In this document: in pieces, positions 8,774 to 19,284 of the stretch | How positions within the stretch are numbered: position 1 is the stretch's first letter | Layout of the letters: each line of letters starts with the position of its first letter | Notes under the pieces: model-generated | Seen by the model: only the letters and a program-made list of their open reading frames with translations | The model's database searches: none | What the model was told of the DNA's origin: nothing | DNA from: Pythium myriotylum | Taxonomy: Eukaryota; Oomycota; Peronosporomycetes; Pythiales; Pythiaceae | DNA length: 64,000 bases | Assembly (NCBI GenBank): GCA_023091665.1 | Contig: JALJCQ010000014.1 | Location: forward strand, 310,001 to 374,000 | Reading direction: 5' to 3' | Made by a program: the position numbers and the translations under genes

Positions 8774-10765
8774 TCAGTACTGGTAAACTGTGTCGTAGAG
8801 CTTGGAGCGTCGGACCGGTTTCTCAAGCCACGGCAGTTCAAACTTGGCCATCGTCGAGCGTCCGACCGCCGTGCGGATCAGCTCGAACGCCTCTGCCGGT
8901 CGCGGTACATTCACCGACTTTATCGCGGACAACCCCTTCGCGTTCTTTTGGTCGACCCAATAGAACGTCCACTTGTCTTTCAAGTTGGTGCTTAGAACCA
9001 GCACCAGGTCCCAGACGGCATAATCCAATGCGACCAGCTGAGCAATTAACTGGTGATTTTCGGTGTTGCCATCGACTTGCTGGACCTGGATCGCCACTGG
9101 CGCGTACGGAACAAAGGCGAGTCCCCGCGGGCCTTTGTCCTGGGCTGCGCCGAGGATGAGCACGTTCGCTATGTTGCCGCGAAAGGCGATGCTAAATCCT
9201 GGCACGGCCGTCACAAAGTCGACTTGGTCAGGCTCAATTTCAACTACCCACAGACGCTCCTTCTGCAAGAAATTTTCACCAATGCCACGCATAATCGCGT
9301 CCCCGGCGCTGCCATCCGGCGTCCAGTCGTGTCCGTGTGGCACTGATTCGAACCGAGTCTGGGCGGTCTCGATCGAAATGTCAAGATCCGTAAGCGCCTC
9401 GTCAAGATCATGAAAGGTGAGATTTGAGACGGACAGATCCTGTTTGAATCTCTTCGTCGCAAGTTCAACAAGGATCGGGCTCGTGGCTGATAGCCCACTC
9501 GATCCAATTTTCTTCCAGCCGTCTGACTCCCATCCACTCGATGGATCCAGTTGGACCGTCCGCGTGTAGAGGGTTGATGGCAAGCGATTTAACACCACTT
9601 CATACAGATAGTCACCAAAGTGGTATCGGGAGACTACATGAACGTCCGCAACAGTAGTCTCGTCGTTCAAAGCCTCCGTGAACAGAGGACCCAATGGCTC
9701 ATGCTCAGTATCCACAAACTAGAGCCAGCGGTCTTGTTTCACCGTCGGGTCTCGTGGTATCACGATAAGCACGGGGTTCGACTTGTCGAGGCCCGCTCGC
9801 CCGATCGGCTGCACTTCGCGGGACCATTCTCTCGGTACCGACTGGAACATCTCGCGGTCCTTGTATGCAGTGATGGCGAACGGAGATGCGTTCCCGACCA
9901 TCTCACGTGTGATTCGCGGGAGCACTGACATCTTCAGTTCGACAAAGGTCTCGGTATCCAGTTGGGGCACGTGGCCAACATCGGCGAGCGGCTCGCCGGC
10001 CGCGTTCACGATTTGGTACCAACGTTCAACTGGATCGAATGTCGGGACAACGATAATCATCGGGTTTGACTTCTCCAGCCCAGCATGTTCGATTGGTCGT
10101 CCTTCACGGTACGGGTCAGGGGACTTATTCGTGAAAGATTCCCGGTCAATGTAACCGCCAAAGGCGAATGGAGACGCGTATCCCAGTAGATTCTGTGTGA
10201 TCACCTTACGAAGACCAAGCTGCTTGAGATCATAAATATCATCGGTGTTCGATAACTGCACTTGGTCAACGGGTGCAAGTTTTCTGCCATCTCCGTTCAC
10301 GATCTGTATCCACCGTGGAACCTTAACTGGCAGCTCGACAATTAGGGGCTCCTGAGGCTGGATCCCGTAGTGCGCGACGGCAGCTGTCCGAGTAATCTCA
10401 GTTCTCTTGTCGTGAAAAGACCTCATGTTTGGGAACAAGCGCAACTTAGACGGTTGGACGTCATGATACCTTCCTGGCGGTTGCTTTGCAAGGATGGAGA
10501 ACTTGAGTTGATCGATAGTTGTCGTTGCACTCGCAAGAACATGCGATGGCCGATCGAGAGCCTTGCCATCTGGATCAACAAGCTTGAAGTGTCGCCGAAA
10601 GGAGGCGGTACCCCAACTCAGCCCACCGTCACGCGAGTTCTCGTCAATATTCCCCCCTTCAGACGGCGCGTACTCGCTCGAGACTCCATCAATAATCTCC
10701 ACTTCATACTCGTCTGCTTGATTCCGCCTCGGCCGTTCGGTTGGATGTGTGGACTCGTTCCACAT
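8774..10765 (-). pseudogene. Crinkler-like protein gene interrupted by one in-frame TAG
   Basis: One continuous minus-strand frame of 664 codons runs from the ATG at 10765 to the stop at 8774, except for a TAG at 9719-9721. The N-terminal part holds repeated ubiquitin-like header units, each opening with a pattern like RW-x-Q-IV-N/D-x-x-G-x-PL and closing with a hydrophobic strand such as MIIVVP or VLIVIP. The TAG falls in the opening of the next unit, at the position where other units have Gln or Lys, so a CAG to TAG change is the simplest origin. The C-terminal part resembles the restriction-endonuclease-like (PD-(D/E)XK) domain of Crinklers, with FRGNIANVLIL, VAIQVQQ and LVLVLSTNLKDKW. The usual acidic D and E-x-K positions read N and Q-x-Q here, so catalysis is doubtful. 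The upstream half alone could still yield a 348-residue protein. Confidence 0.6.
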
Positions 10766-11085
10766 TACGGTTCCCACGATGTTCGAGATGTTCGAGATGT
10801 TCTCGCGTTAGAATTTAGCAGGAGTTACCATGGATACTTGTCTCAGACATGCCCATGGTTGATTGATTTGAGAGGTTACGAGAGATTGAGGGACGAGGTC
10901 GAATGCAGTTTTTGATCATTCTCATCAGAAGAACAACGGTGAACTGCGAACGACTTTGATGGACAGTACACTCGCGCTCAACTGGACGGCGGTCGATGGT
11001 GAGGTCAACCACGATCGAGTTGGCCTACGTCGACGTACGGGTCAGCTGGGCTGAGGTTCGCACGCTGATGGTTGTTATTGTCTTA

Positions 11086-11109
11086 CCCCCCCCCCCCCCC
11101 CCCCCCCCC
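11086..11109 (+). repeat. Poly-C homopolymer tract (24 bases)
   Basis: An uninterrupted run of 24 C. Length is likely polymorphic or uncertain because of slippage in replication and sequencing. Confidence 0.9.
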
Positions 11110-12250
11110 ATCATAAACGTTTTGCTTGGTCTCGCGAAGCCCTCCTGCGATGAAAGTCCGTCATTTCCTGTTCGCGAACAATGACCTCCATTCATGCTTC
11201 CCATCGCTTGCTCTCCTATTTGCCTCCCACGAGTGCTAGGCGACGGTCGTCGAAGTCGTGAGAGCCATCCCAAGCAAGGCGGACTTCAGGTCTCAAGAGA
11301 GTGCTTGGTCGTGCATGCCAGCTGAGGTGAATCCATCAAGTTCACTGACCCTGAGCGAGGGTACAGTGTGTGCTTGTTTAGGAACAGACTGGGAAGCGAT
11401 CTCTTGGGATTGTGAGACAGGACTGGCCGGTCCACTTGGAGTGCACTCAGCGAATCCTCTATTCTGACAGGGCTGACGATAGTCAAGCGATGGATTCAAG
11501 TGATCGGATCAGATAAACGACAACAGCTGCCCGAGGCGTTATTATTTGCCCGCAGACAACGCAACACTCGCAGATCTTGTATCGCAGTAGAAAGAGGTAG
11601 ATTTTTGAGTGGTGGAGGGAAGAGTTGGTTGTCTATGCCTATATGAACGAGGCCTCGCACGCAGCACGCTATGGTCCATCGCGCCATACTTTTATGATTG
11701 GTCGCAATGCACCAGTCTTCGTGATCGGGAAGCATCGTCGACACGCTAGTCAAGCAGCACCATACGATTGGTAAAATCATGCTCTCTGCAGGCGGATGGA
11801 CTTCAGTTGGTGATTGATTGTGCACCCACAAACCGTTTCACCCACAATCGGTTGTGGATGAAATCATGAGATTGTGGATAAAAGCTCCCCAATTCGTGAC
11901 CCACAATCTTAGAACCAAACAATCGTCCCAGAATACTTTCAGCACACTCGAGCACCCAAAAAACTTAGCAGAATAAAATCGGTTGAGTAGGAAAAGATTG
12001 CTCAGCATGAGTCTTTCATTCATCAACTTCGAAGTACATTCTTGGAAATAAGGATTATGGATTCGTCTGATCCCTCCCGCTGACCTGTTTGTGGGTGTGG
12101 GACGGTGCACTCTACTGACACGATATGAGGCACTTGTCTCAAACACTACCAGACGTTAGTCGACCGATTATGTCGAGTAAAACGTATCGGCTCATGTCGT
12201 GGCGACAGAGATTAGATGTGGAACGTAGCCAGAGCAGGCCACTGATTGAT

Positions 12251-12320
12251 TGCTCCTCGTTTGGATTGTGGATGAATTCAACACTATCCGACTAATTGCT
12301 CTTCGTTAGGATTGTGGATG
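12251..12320 (+). repeat. Two-copy 46-bp tandem repeat
   Basis: TGCTCCTCGTTTGGATTGTG at 12251 recurs with two changes 46 bp later at 12297. The GATTGTGGAT core also appears around 11870. Confidence 0.55.
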
Positions 12321-12409
12321 GCACATACACGCCTCCAGCAAACGCTGTGCAGTCTCCAGGGCGTAAACGACGGCCTGGTTCGAGTGAGTGTCGAGTCCTA
12401 GATACTTCT

Positions 12410-12425
12410 GCTCATTCTCCAATCT
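12410..12425 (+). promoter_or_regulatory. Oomycete initiator box for the folate transporter gene
   Basis: GCTCATTCTCCAATCT is a near-perfect initiator, about 50-65 nt upstream of the ATG at 12476. It excludes the open frame upstream as coding and fixes the start. Confidence 0.6.
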
Positions 12426-12475
12426 GCATTCCAGCACTCAAGGCAACCCAGCCGCGGAAGCATCCAAGAGAAGAC

Positions 12476-14176
12476 ATGCCAACCCCTCGCCCGCACGTCG
12501 ATGTGGCCGAGCGGCTGTCGTATCACTCGTCGACAGCCAACCCAAAGATTGTCGATGACAGCTATCTCGGGGCCAAGACTCCTGCTGAGGACCTCGAAGG
12601 CGGTGCTCTCCGAGCTGGCGGTCGTCCATCGCTCTGGACGCGCGACTACATCGGTGTTGCCATCCAGTACGTCGGCGTCGGTTGCATCTACGGAACGCTT
12701 CCGGCTACTGTCTACCCAGTGATGCAGCAGTACCTCAACATGGAGGGCACTCAAATTGTGTCCGCCGATGTGCTGCTCACGCTTCCCTGGTCCTTCAAGG
12801 TCTTCTACGGCATCCTCTCGGATTGTTTCCCAATCTTCGGCTACCGCCGTCGCCCCTTCATGGTCATCGGCTGGACACTATGTACGATTATGCTTCTCGT
12901 TATGGCTTGCTCCAAGATCGGGCGTCCGTACTACCTCGACCTCGAGTTGAGGGACAAGAAACCGTCCACCTTCACGGACGCGGACTGGCTAAACATCAAC
13001 AAAGATGCCCCAGATCGCGGTGGCAAGTTCGTTGTGCTGATGATGCTCGCAGCTGTTGGCTACGTTGGGGCCGACGTCGCAGCCGACGGAATGGTCGTTG
13101 AGCTCGCCCAGCGCGAGCCTGAGGCTGTCCGAGGCACAACCCAGACCACGATCTACTTGGTGCGTGAGGTCTTCTTGATCCTCTCGCAGTGCTTGATCGG
13201 TTTCTTCATGAACGGCAAAGAGTACGGTGGTGACTTTGACTTCTCGCTCACGTTTCCACAAGTCATGATCATCCTTGTGGTTGTTTGCATCATGGTGATC
13301 CCGTGTACTTGGTTTTTCATCAAAGAAGACAAGCATCCTGGCGTCAACACCAGGGACTACCTCGCGGACTTCTGGGACCTCCTCCAGTCGCGCGCGATGT
13401 ACCAAGTCACCGCGTACCGATTCTTTTCTGGTATCTTCGAGAAGCTCTCGACTGTCGCTGGTTCGCCGATCCAGCAGCGCTGGGCAAAGGCCGAGCCCAT
13501 CAACGTCACAATCGCGTCCGTTCTCGGCTCAACCACCTTTGCGGTGGTGCTTTACCTTACGATGAAACGCGGCCTCCACTGGAACTGGAGGTGGATGCAC
13601 GCTATTACGCTCGTCAGTAGCATCACGATCGACTCGATCATCGTGTTCTTGACAGTTTGGGACGTCGTGCGTAGCCAGTGGTTCTGGCTCGGTCCGCCAA
13701 TCCTCGAAAACATTCCTGATGGTATCGGCTTCATTATCGCCACCTACGTTGTCGTTGAACTTGCTGGCGAAGGTAACGAAGGCGCGGTCTACGGACTGCT
13801 CACAACCGTGTCCAACTTGTCCGGCACGTTCTCGAGAACGATCACCAAGAACATCAACGCAAACTTTAAGGTCACGAACGTGGACATCGCCGAAGACACG
13901 AACGACGTGCGCTGGGATGTCACCTACGTGTACATTATCGCGTACTGCTCCAAGCTCGTCGGCCTCGCGTTCCTTCCGATGCTGCCGCCACAGAAGAAGG
14001 AGACACAGGAACTCAAGGCGAAGGGTGGTAAGAACAAGTGGATCGGAGCGTTCACGATCTTCTACCTCGTCTTCGCTCTTTCGTGGTCAGTCATGACCAA
14101 CATCATGTCGATCTACCCGAGTACCAAATGTCTCAAGATGGTTGGTGGTAAAGGCTGCAAGAAGAAGACCAAGTAG
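12476..14176 (+). CDS. Folate-biopterin transporter (FBT/BT1 family, MFS-related)
   Basis: A 566-residue multi-pass membrane protein of the folate-biopterin transporter family, which is expanded in oomycetes and moves folates, pterins or S-adenosylmethionine in characterised members. Family blocks near the N-terminus include IQYVGVGCIYGTLPATVYP, LPWSFKVFYGILSDCFPIFG and the basic loop YRRRPFMVIGW. About 12 hydrophobic segments follow, with GYVGADVAADGMVVELAQRE and VVVELAGEGNEGAVYGLLTT as further conserved regions. The cytoplasmic N-tail of about 65 residues is polar. The start at 12476 is the first ATG after a strong initiator box. Intronless. The exact substrate cannot be told from sequence. 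Confidence 0.88.
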   Translation: MPTPRPHVDVAERLSYHSSTANPKIVDDSYLGAKTPAEDLEGGALRAGGRPSLWTRDYIGVAIQYVGVGCIYGTLPATVYPVMQQYLNMEGTQIVSADVLLTLPWSFKVFYGILSDCFPIFGYRRRPFMVIGWTLCTIMLLVMACSKIGRPYYLDLELRDKKPSTFTDADWLNINKDAPDRGGKFVVLMMLAAVGYVGADVAADGMVVELAQREPEAVRGTTQTTIYLVREVFLILSQCLIGFFMNGKEYGGDFDFSLTFPQVMIILVVVCIMVIPCTWFFIKEDKHPGVNTRDYLADFWDLLQSRAMYQVTAYRFFSGIFEKLSTVAGSPIQQRWAKAEPINVTIASVLGSTTFAVVLYLTMKRGLHWNWRWMHAITLVSSITIDSIIVFLTVWDVVRSQWFWLGPPILENIPDGIGFIIATYVVVELAGEGNEGAVYGLLTTVSNLSGTFSRTITKNINANFKVTNVDIAEDTNDVRWDVTYVYIIAYCSKLVGLAFLPMLPPQKKETQELKAKGGKNKWIGAFTIFYLVFALSWSVMTNIMSIYPSTKCLKMVGGKGCKKKTK

Positions 14177-14724
14177 GTTGTAGAATCGTGACAGGAGTGT
14201 TTCCGCATTCGAACTACTGGTAGTTTGGACAAAACCTTCAAAGCAGACTAGCCAACCTATGTTTCAGTTGTCGTGAATCCAATTCACACGTGTCTTCGTG
14301 CTTTTTTACGCAAATGCGAGGATTCGCCCAAGGACCAGTATATCCACTCCTCGCATGATCTTATAGAAACAAGTCAGTGACAAGAATGCCAACCCAGCTC
14401 GCTGAGGGAGCGGATTGGTTTCATTCATCTCCAAACTGATGTGGTGGTTAAAGAGGCGTATTCTTCGGGCATTCACTGCACACAAGTCAATTACGACTAG
14501 CGTGATAACCCTGGTTAACTTCAGGCGATCCTGCCGCACCCTTCAGTCTTCATTGAAACTATCAGATGCAGTTTATTAAGTGATCTCGCCTTCCCGTCTA
14601 GTGCCTTGGAAATGCCGAAATTAAGCCGTCTCGAGCGAGCTGGACAAGCGTAGGCTGATTGAAGTCTCCTTACAGACACCAAGTGTTTCTGAAACGACTT
14701 CTTGAACTAGTGCAGTAGCCAGCT
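14177..14724. other. Intergenic, no gene seen
   Basis: Only short non-protein-like frames between the transporter and the retrotransposon fragment. Confidence 0.5.
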
Positions 14725-16170
14725 TTGCAGGAACCAGGCCTTCCTGGCCTCTGTGTAGCTGAGGAGACCGCCGTGGCGATTGTGGGCTTCGCCGACGACA
14801 CGAGCGTCTACCTTCGCACCCCGTCTGACCTACCGGTGCTCCAGCGCGTCCTCGACTTGTTCGGGGAGGCGTCCGGGCTCACGATCAACGCGGACAAAAG
14901 CACTGCAGTGTTCCTTGCGCCGGAGGGCTGGAATGCAGAGGTGGACACCCACGGCTTCCCGGTCGCGGATCGGGGTCAATTTGTACGATATCTGGGCGGG
15001 CAGATCTCGACTGAACCGGTCGGACACCACGTGTGGGACATCACGCTGCAACAGCTCCGCACACGACTACAGCTAGCCGCCATCAAAACGACGGACCTCC
15101 TGCAACGTATCCAAGTGTGTCAAGCCGTCATTCTCCCGAAGATACTGTTTGTTGCACGACACTCGTGGCCAACTGCGGACGTGGTCGACCGTCTACAAGC
15201 GTTTGTCCACACATACGCGTGGCACGGCCTTCTCACTCCGAGCGAGAGCGTGGGCAGAGCCTGGACGAGCACGGCAGTTGCTGCAGCCGAGAGGAAGCAC
15301 GGAGGGCTGCAGCTTCCCTCCATACGAGACGAACTCCTGCTATTAAGCGCCACGACGGTCCAGCGGTGGTACTCTGCCCAAGACAACGTCGCGGCAGCGG
15401 TTAGAGCCGCCCTCGCGGCGACCTCTGCCTTTCCCACAGCAACCCACGTCGCGCCAGGTAGAGGGCCACACACCCCGTCGCGACTGGCGCCAACGATAGC
15501 GGCCACCGGACGGATGGTGCTCCGCGAAGCGGCCACTTACCCTTGGGAAGAATCCGAACGAGCTCTCGTTCTCTCCATCATGCCACAGGCTGGGCGGGCC
15601 CCACCACGAGATGGCCGATGGCTGAACGGCTGGTACCAACGCGACTACCACGCAGTGAAGACAACCCTCAACGAGATTCGGGCGCTGCAACGGTCCCGCG
15701 GGGGAAAGTTCAACCTTCAAGCGCTACTCCACACCGGGATTGTCGGGTCGGATCTCCTACTCCACACCTCCGGTCGTCCCCTCCGCGCCTCTGACATACC
15801 TGGCCTTCAAGCCGGAAATGCAACGGTTCAAGACATCCTGGAACTCCACTGGGTGAACGCGACCACGCTCAACTTTCGACTGAGATATTTGCCGTACCCT
15901 TATGACGCGGTTGACAGTTTCCGTCTCTTATGTGACTCCCTCGTGTTCAGCTATCCGGACTTGCTTCTCCCACACGATCCCGGGCATCATCTCATCGAGT
16001 ACGGACGCTCCGACGACACGTGGTATCTCCAGCGGACAGCACAACACCTCTGTCTCTTCCGTGCTCATTTTCTCTTTCGAAATGAGAAAGGAAAGCGGGG
16101 AAGAGGTGGAGGGAAAAACCGGTTTTCATCGTCCGCTCATCCGCTCACTGTCCGCTCAAGCTATACATAA
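14725..16170 (+). mobile_element. 5'-truncated non-LTR (LINE) retrotransposon, reverse transcriptase C-terminal part
   Basis: The open frame starts abruptly without an ATG and enters reverse-transcriptase homology just before the catalytic FADDTSVYL motif (FADD about 29 residues in). It continues through the thumb region (GLTINADKSTAVFLAPEG, RYLGGQIS, ILPKILFVARHSWP) and a C-terminal region of about 300 residues, ending at 16170. The fingers and most of the palm, plus any endonuclease domain, are missing. This is the usual outcome of incomplete target-primed reverse transcription. The retained frame has no internal stop, so the insertion may be fairly young. The last 25 residues (Lys/Gly/Arg-rich) are probably read-through into flank. 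No clear poly-A tail or target duplication was identified. Confidence 0.7.
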
Positions 16171-16804
16171 AAAGGCATCCAGAGTACCCCTAGACACCCT
16201 CAGAGACAGCGATGATGTACTATACAGTAGACGGAGAGAACTCTGAAGCCATTCGCTTCCCGCCTCTCTTTTCTCTTCCCAGATTTTCTCCCTCCACACG
16301 AAAGAGCGGTCACATTGTCGTCTCACACTCCGTTCAGCCCCCCCACTTCCAGTCGCAACGTCGCATACAGATCCCTCCCCACCACCACAAAAAGATCAAC
16401 CCACCATCTTATTCCTCTTCAGCCGTCTCATTTCGCTCTCGTCCTCTCTCCAAACTCAGCCACGGTCTCTTCATGAGATACTACGGTATGAGTACAAATT
16501 AGAAAACGAAACTTCCCCCGGCGCCCCACCGTCTCAGAATAAGACCCCAATCTACTATTAATAGATCCCATTCCCATTGCCTCCTTCCTGCCGACCACCG
16601 CAAGAGCTTCTTCCTCTCTCTCTCTCTTTGGCGTCGCGCTTTTGTCTATTTCCGGCCTTTTTCTATTTACGTCTCGGCACGTCACACCACACCGGCTCCG
16701 GATCTCTCAACCAACCACGACACCATGGCGCATGGCGCCCGCACGCCAGGAGTAGTAATTCTATGATCGCAGTAGTCGTCGTACGCTCTCTACGCGCTTG
16801 CTTT
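16171..16804. other. Pyrimidine-rich stretch after the LINE fragment
   Basis: C/T-rich sequence with short CT runs (around 16612-16628). No coding frame. It may include the 3' tail of the LINE and the 3' flank of the deaminase gene. Confidence 0.45.
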
Positions 16805-18529
16805 TCACATGAGCTGGCTGATGTAAACGCTTCGACACCGCGCGTTCTCGAACGTCACGACGCGGAACGACGGGTTCGCCTCGGCGACCTTGAGCAGCCA
16901 CTCCTTGCAGGCTCCACATGGAGCGAGCGGGTTGCGGTCCTGCTCCTGCAGCGCCGCGGCCTCCAGAGACGCGTCGTCGCACGAGAACGTGCGAGGCCGC
17001 TTGGGCTTGCGAGGAGACGACAAGTTGCTGTTCTCGAGCTTGCGTTTGCTCGGGCTCACGACGCGCGCCACGAGCGGCGGGGCGAGCAACGACGCGACCG
17101 AGTCGTCGCTTGTCGCGTGCGGGATGCCGGCAAAGGCCTCGGTCGACGACGACGAGGACGAAGATGACGACGACGAGGAGGTTGCCCCGCCGAGATTGAT
17201 GCCGAGCACGCCGATCATCTTGAGCTGGTGGCGACGCAGCGTCGGGTCGCGAGCGAGCGCGCTGCCGATGGCGTTGCGCTCGGCGCAGAGCGAGCCCGTG
17301 GGCATGGAGACCTCGCAGTTCATGCCGCGGTGCGCCACGAGCGTCTTGCGTCCGTGCTCGTCCTCTTTCTCGATGAGCAGCACGGCGAGCACGGGCTTGC
17401 GCGACTTGCGCAGCCAGAAGCTGCCGACTTCGCCCGCGGCTTCGCCCTGCAGGAACTGGTCGCGGAAGACACGCATCTCTTTCACGAGCAGCTGCGTCAT
17501 CTCGTCGGCGTTGCTGAACGGCACGCTCGGCGAGGCCTCGATGTTCTCGAACGCGTGGAAGTCGACGTCGTCCATCGAGAGCTTGCGCTCGTGCCAGTAG
17601 GTCTTGAGCTGCCAGACGTGGAGGTAGGACGGCCGGAAGATGCGCAGCGACGCGTTGAGCGCGCTCAGTCTCGCCGGCGGGCCGTCGGCGTAGGCGATCG
17701 TGACGTGGAAATGCGAGCGCCAGGCGTCGCCACTGCGCTCGACGATGGCCTCGCGGTGCTTCTCGAGCCGTGGTCGCAATTCTCGCGTCATGAACTGCAC
17801 GTTGTCGTCAAAGCGGAAGATGTTGGACCCGGAGTGGACTTGGTGGACCTCCATTTGCGGGTAGTACTGGTCGACAAAGCTCGAGATGAGCCGCGCCGTG
17901 ATCTCGGTCGAGTTGCCCTGGACGCTGTGCGCGACGTTGCGCGGGATGCCGGCGCCGCTGATAAAGTAGACGATCTGTTTGCTGTTTTCCGACTTGAATT
18001 CCTTGAGCACTTGCTGCCACTTTGGCAGCAGCAGCGCGATGAGCGGGAAGTAGACGGCCGTGATGGCCACGCGTGTCCAGTGCTTTTCGACGATCTCGAC
18101 CGTGTCGAGTCCGCCGCGCAGCCGAAAGTCGTGGATGTCGCTGACGGGCACGGGGCTCTGGCTCAGGTTGAAGCCGATGGGCGACTGCGTGTCGGCGCAC
18201 GTGGCCTTCCAGCGCACGCGGCGGCCTCTGGGCTCGGTCGCGATGTCCAGCATGCTCGCGTGGAGGTGCTTCTCGCCCTTGGTCGTCGTCGGGCTGTCGT
18301 GGCTGCTGGGCGAGTCCGTCTCGGCCTTGCGGAGCTCTTGGACGCGGTCCATGATGGCCTTGCTGATCTGCTGGAAGAGACTGAACTTGGGCCGAGCGAG
18401 CAGCGAGAGCGGCACGCGCGCGCCGTGCTCGGTGGTGACGGCATGGTCGGCGGCGGATGGCTCGTCGCGAAGCCACGAGAGCTCGACGATGAGGTCTGAG
18501 TGCGAGATGTTGTGGACGAGGAACTCCAT
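16805..18529 (-). CDS. Cytidine-deaminase-fold protein with a large conserved-looking N-terminal domain
   Basis: A 574-residue protein, start ATG at 18529. The C-terminal part has the zinc site of CDA-type deaminases: GSLCAERNAIG around residue 413 (Cys-Ala-Glu, zinc ligand and proton shuttle) and NPLAPCGACKEWL around residue 536 (the two further Cys ligands). Between them lies a low-complexity insertion with 12 consecutive serines and a basic RKPKRPRTF-type stretch that could be a nuclear localisation signal. Residues about 160-360 form an ordered N-terminal domain (IVYFISGAGIPRNVAHSV, EVHQVHSGSNIFRFDDNVQF) that I cannot assign. Free cytidine deaminases are about 130-150 residues, so this is a large fusion. 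The substrate (nucleoside, nucleotide or RNA base) is open. Intronless. Confidence 0.7.
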   Translation of the reverse strand: MEFLVHNISHSDLIVELSWLRDEPSAADHAVTTEHGARVPLSLLARPKFSLFQQISKAIMDRVQELRKAETDSPSSHDSPTTTKGEKHLHASMLDIATEPRGRRVRWKATCADTQSPIGFNLSQSPVPVSDIHDFRLRGGLDTVEIVEKHWTRVAITAVYFPLIALLLPKWQQVLKEFKSENSKQIVYFISGAGIPRNVAHSVQGNSTEITARLISSFVDQYYPQMEVHQVHSGSNIFRFDDNVQFMTRELRPRLEKHREAIVERSGDAWRSHFHVTIAYADGPPARLSALNASLRIFRPSYLHVWQLKTYWHERKLSMDDVDFHAFENIEASPSVPFSNADEMTQLLVKEMRVFRDQFLQGEAAGEVGSFWLRKSRKPVLAVLLIEKEDEHGRKTLVAHRGMNCEVSMPTGSLCAERNAIGSALARDPTLRRHQLKMIGVLGINLGGATSSSSSSSSSSSSTEAFAGIPHATSDDSVASLLAPPLVARVVSPSKRKLENSNLSSPRKPKRPRTFSCDDASLEAAALQEQDRNPLAPCGACKEWLLKVAEANPSFRVVTFENARCRSVYISQLM

Positions 18530-18562
18530 GCTGGGCGACGCTAAGTGAGACTTGGCAACATT

Positions 18563-18582
18563 CAGAGAGAGAGAGAGAGAGA
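18563..18582 (+). repeat. GA microsatellite
   Basis: About nine GA units just upstream of the deaminase start, in its promoter or leader. Confidence 0.8.
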
Positions 18583-19182
18583 TTCACATTCACTCCAACG
18601 GGCTTGAAGCCACCGCACTTTTTGGTGGAAGGTTGCTGCGAACGTACGAGCGGACCGCGGTTCGGAACCGCGGTTCTCGAAGGATGGAACCTTCGAATGA
18701 GCGGCGTATAAATTGATACAGTCCATGGGGTTTACCGCCAGGTCGGGGGCATGGGCAAGAGCGTCATACTGTATTTGGTTGATGTCGTCGATTGCGGCGA
18801 TCACGGAAGCCGCATTAGCATTACGAAGATTCGTCAACGCTTCTACGGCGGAGTGATTCTTTGCTGCGAAAGCGAGTCGTCCATCCACGGTGGTCGCTTT
18901 CCGAGGATCAAAGGGGATTTAACAGCTCTGATCGCTCATCTTTTGCTGGAGATAGCGAATGATGACGCTTCGTTGCGATTGCGCGCTCGGAGGGCTCACC
19001 TTACATAGACACTTGGAGCTTGGTACCGTACCTCTCTCCGTGTCGCCGAAGAGGACTAGGTCATCGAGGGAATTGGGGTCTTTTCGACGAACACTGGTCA
19101 AGATCGAATGAGAGAACGAGCTGCACTGGTTTTGTAAGGATCAGTGCCTACTCTACAGAGATAGGACTGCGGTGATGAGATG
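18583..19182. other. Intergenic with a weak protein-like fragment
   Basis: On the minus strand about 100 codons between 18920 and 18602 (DGRLAFAAKNHSAVEALTNL and NPMDCINLYAAHSK) look protein-like but lack an ATG and a recognisable family. It may be a relic of a transposon or gene. Otherwise nothing is seen. Confidence 0.3.
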
Positions 19183-19217
19183 AGAGAGAGGCTGTGCATT
19201 CAGTACAGCCTCTCTCT
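19183..19217. repeat. Short hairpin, 13-bp arms
   Basis: AGAGAGAGGCTGT at 19183-19195 is exactly complementary to 19205-19217, with a 9-base loop. It directly precedes the larger hairpin at 19220. Confidence 0.8.
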
Positions 19218-19219
19218 AA

Positions 19220-19284
19220 GACATCTCCAAACAGACCATCGGCACTTGTTACTAACAAGTGCCGATGGTCTGTTTGGAGATGTC
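19220..19284. repeat. Perfect 31-bp inverted repeat with a 3-base loop
   Basis: Arm 19220-19250 begins GACATCTCCAAACAGACC. Arm 19254-19284 is its exact reverse complement, with ACT between. It lies about 525 bp downstream of the left HECT gene's stop. Confidence 0.9.

Larger units (their letters stand above)
10766..12409. other. Long intergenic stretch with repeats, no gene seen
   Basis: No supportable coding frame in about 1.6 kb. It contains a 24-base C run (11086-11109) and, near its end, scattered GATTGTGGATG motifs. Confidence 0.5.

Noticed and set aside
9719..9721. Stop-codon reassignment (TAG read as Gln)
   Set aside because: Many other genes in the window end at TAG with normal limits, for example the folate transporter at 14176, so the standard code applies.
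12296..12475. 60-codon N-terminal extension of the folate transporter
   Set aside because: No ATG within it, and the initiator box at 12410-12425 lies inside it.
17228..18499. A 423-codon open frame on the plus strand inside the deaminase gene
   Set aside because: It is antisense to a gene with clear motifs, and its Arg/Val/Asp-rich composition is that of a GC-rich shadow frame.
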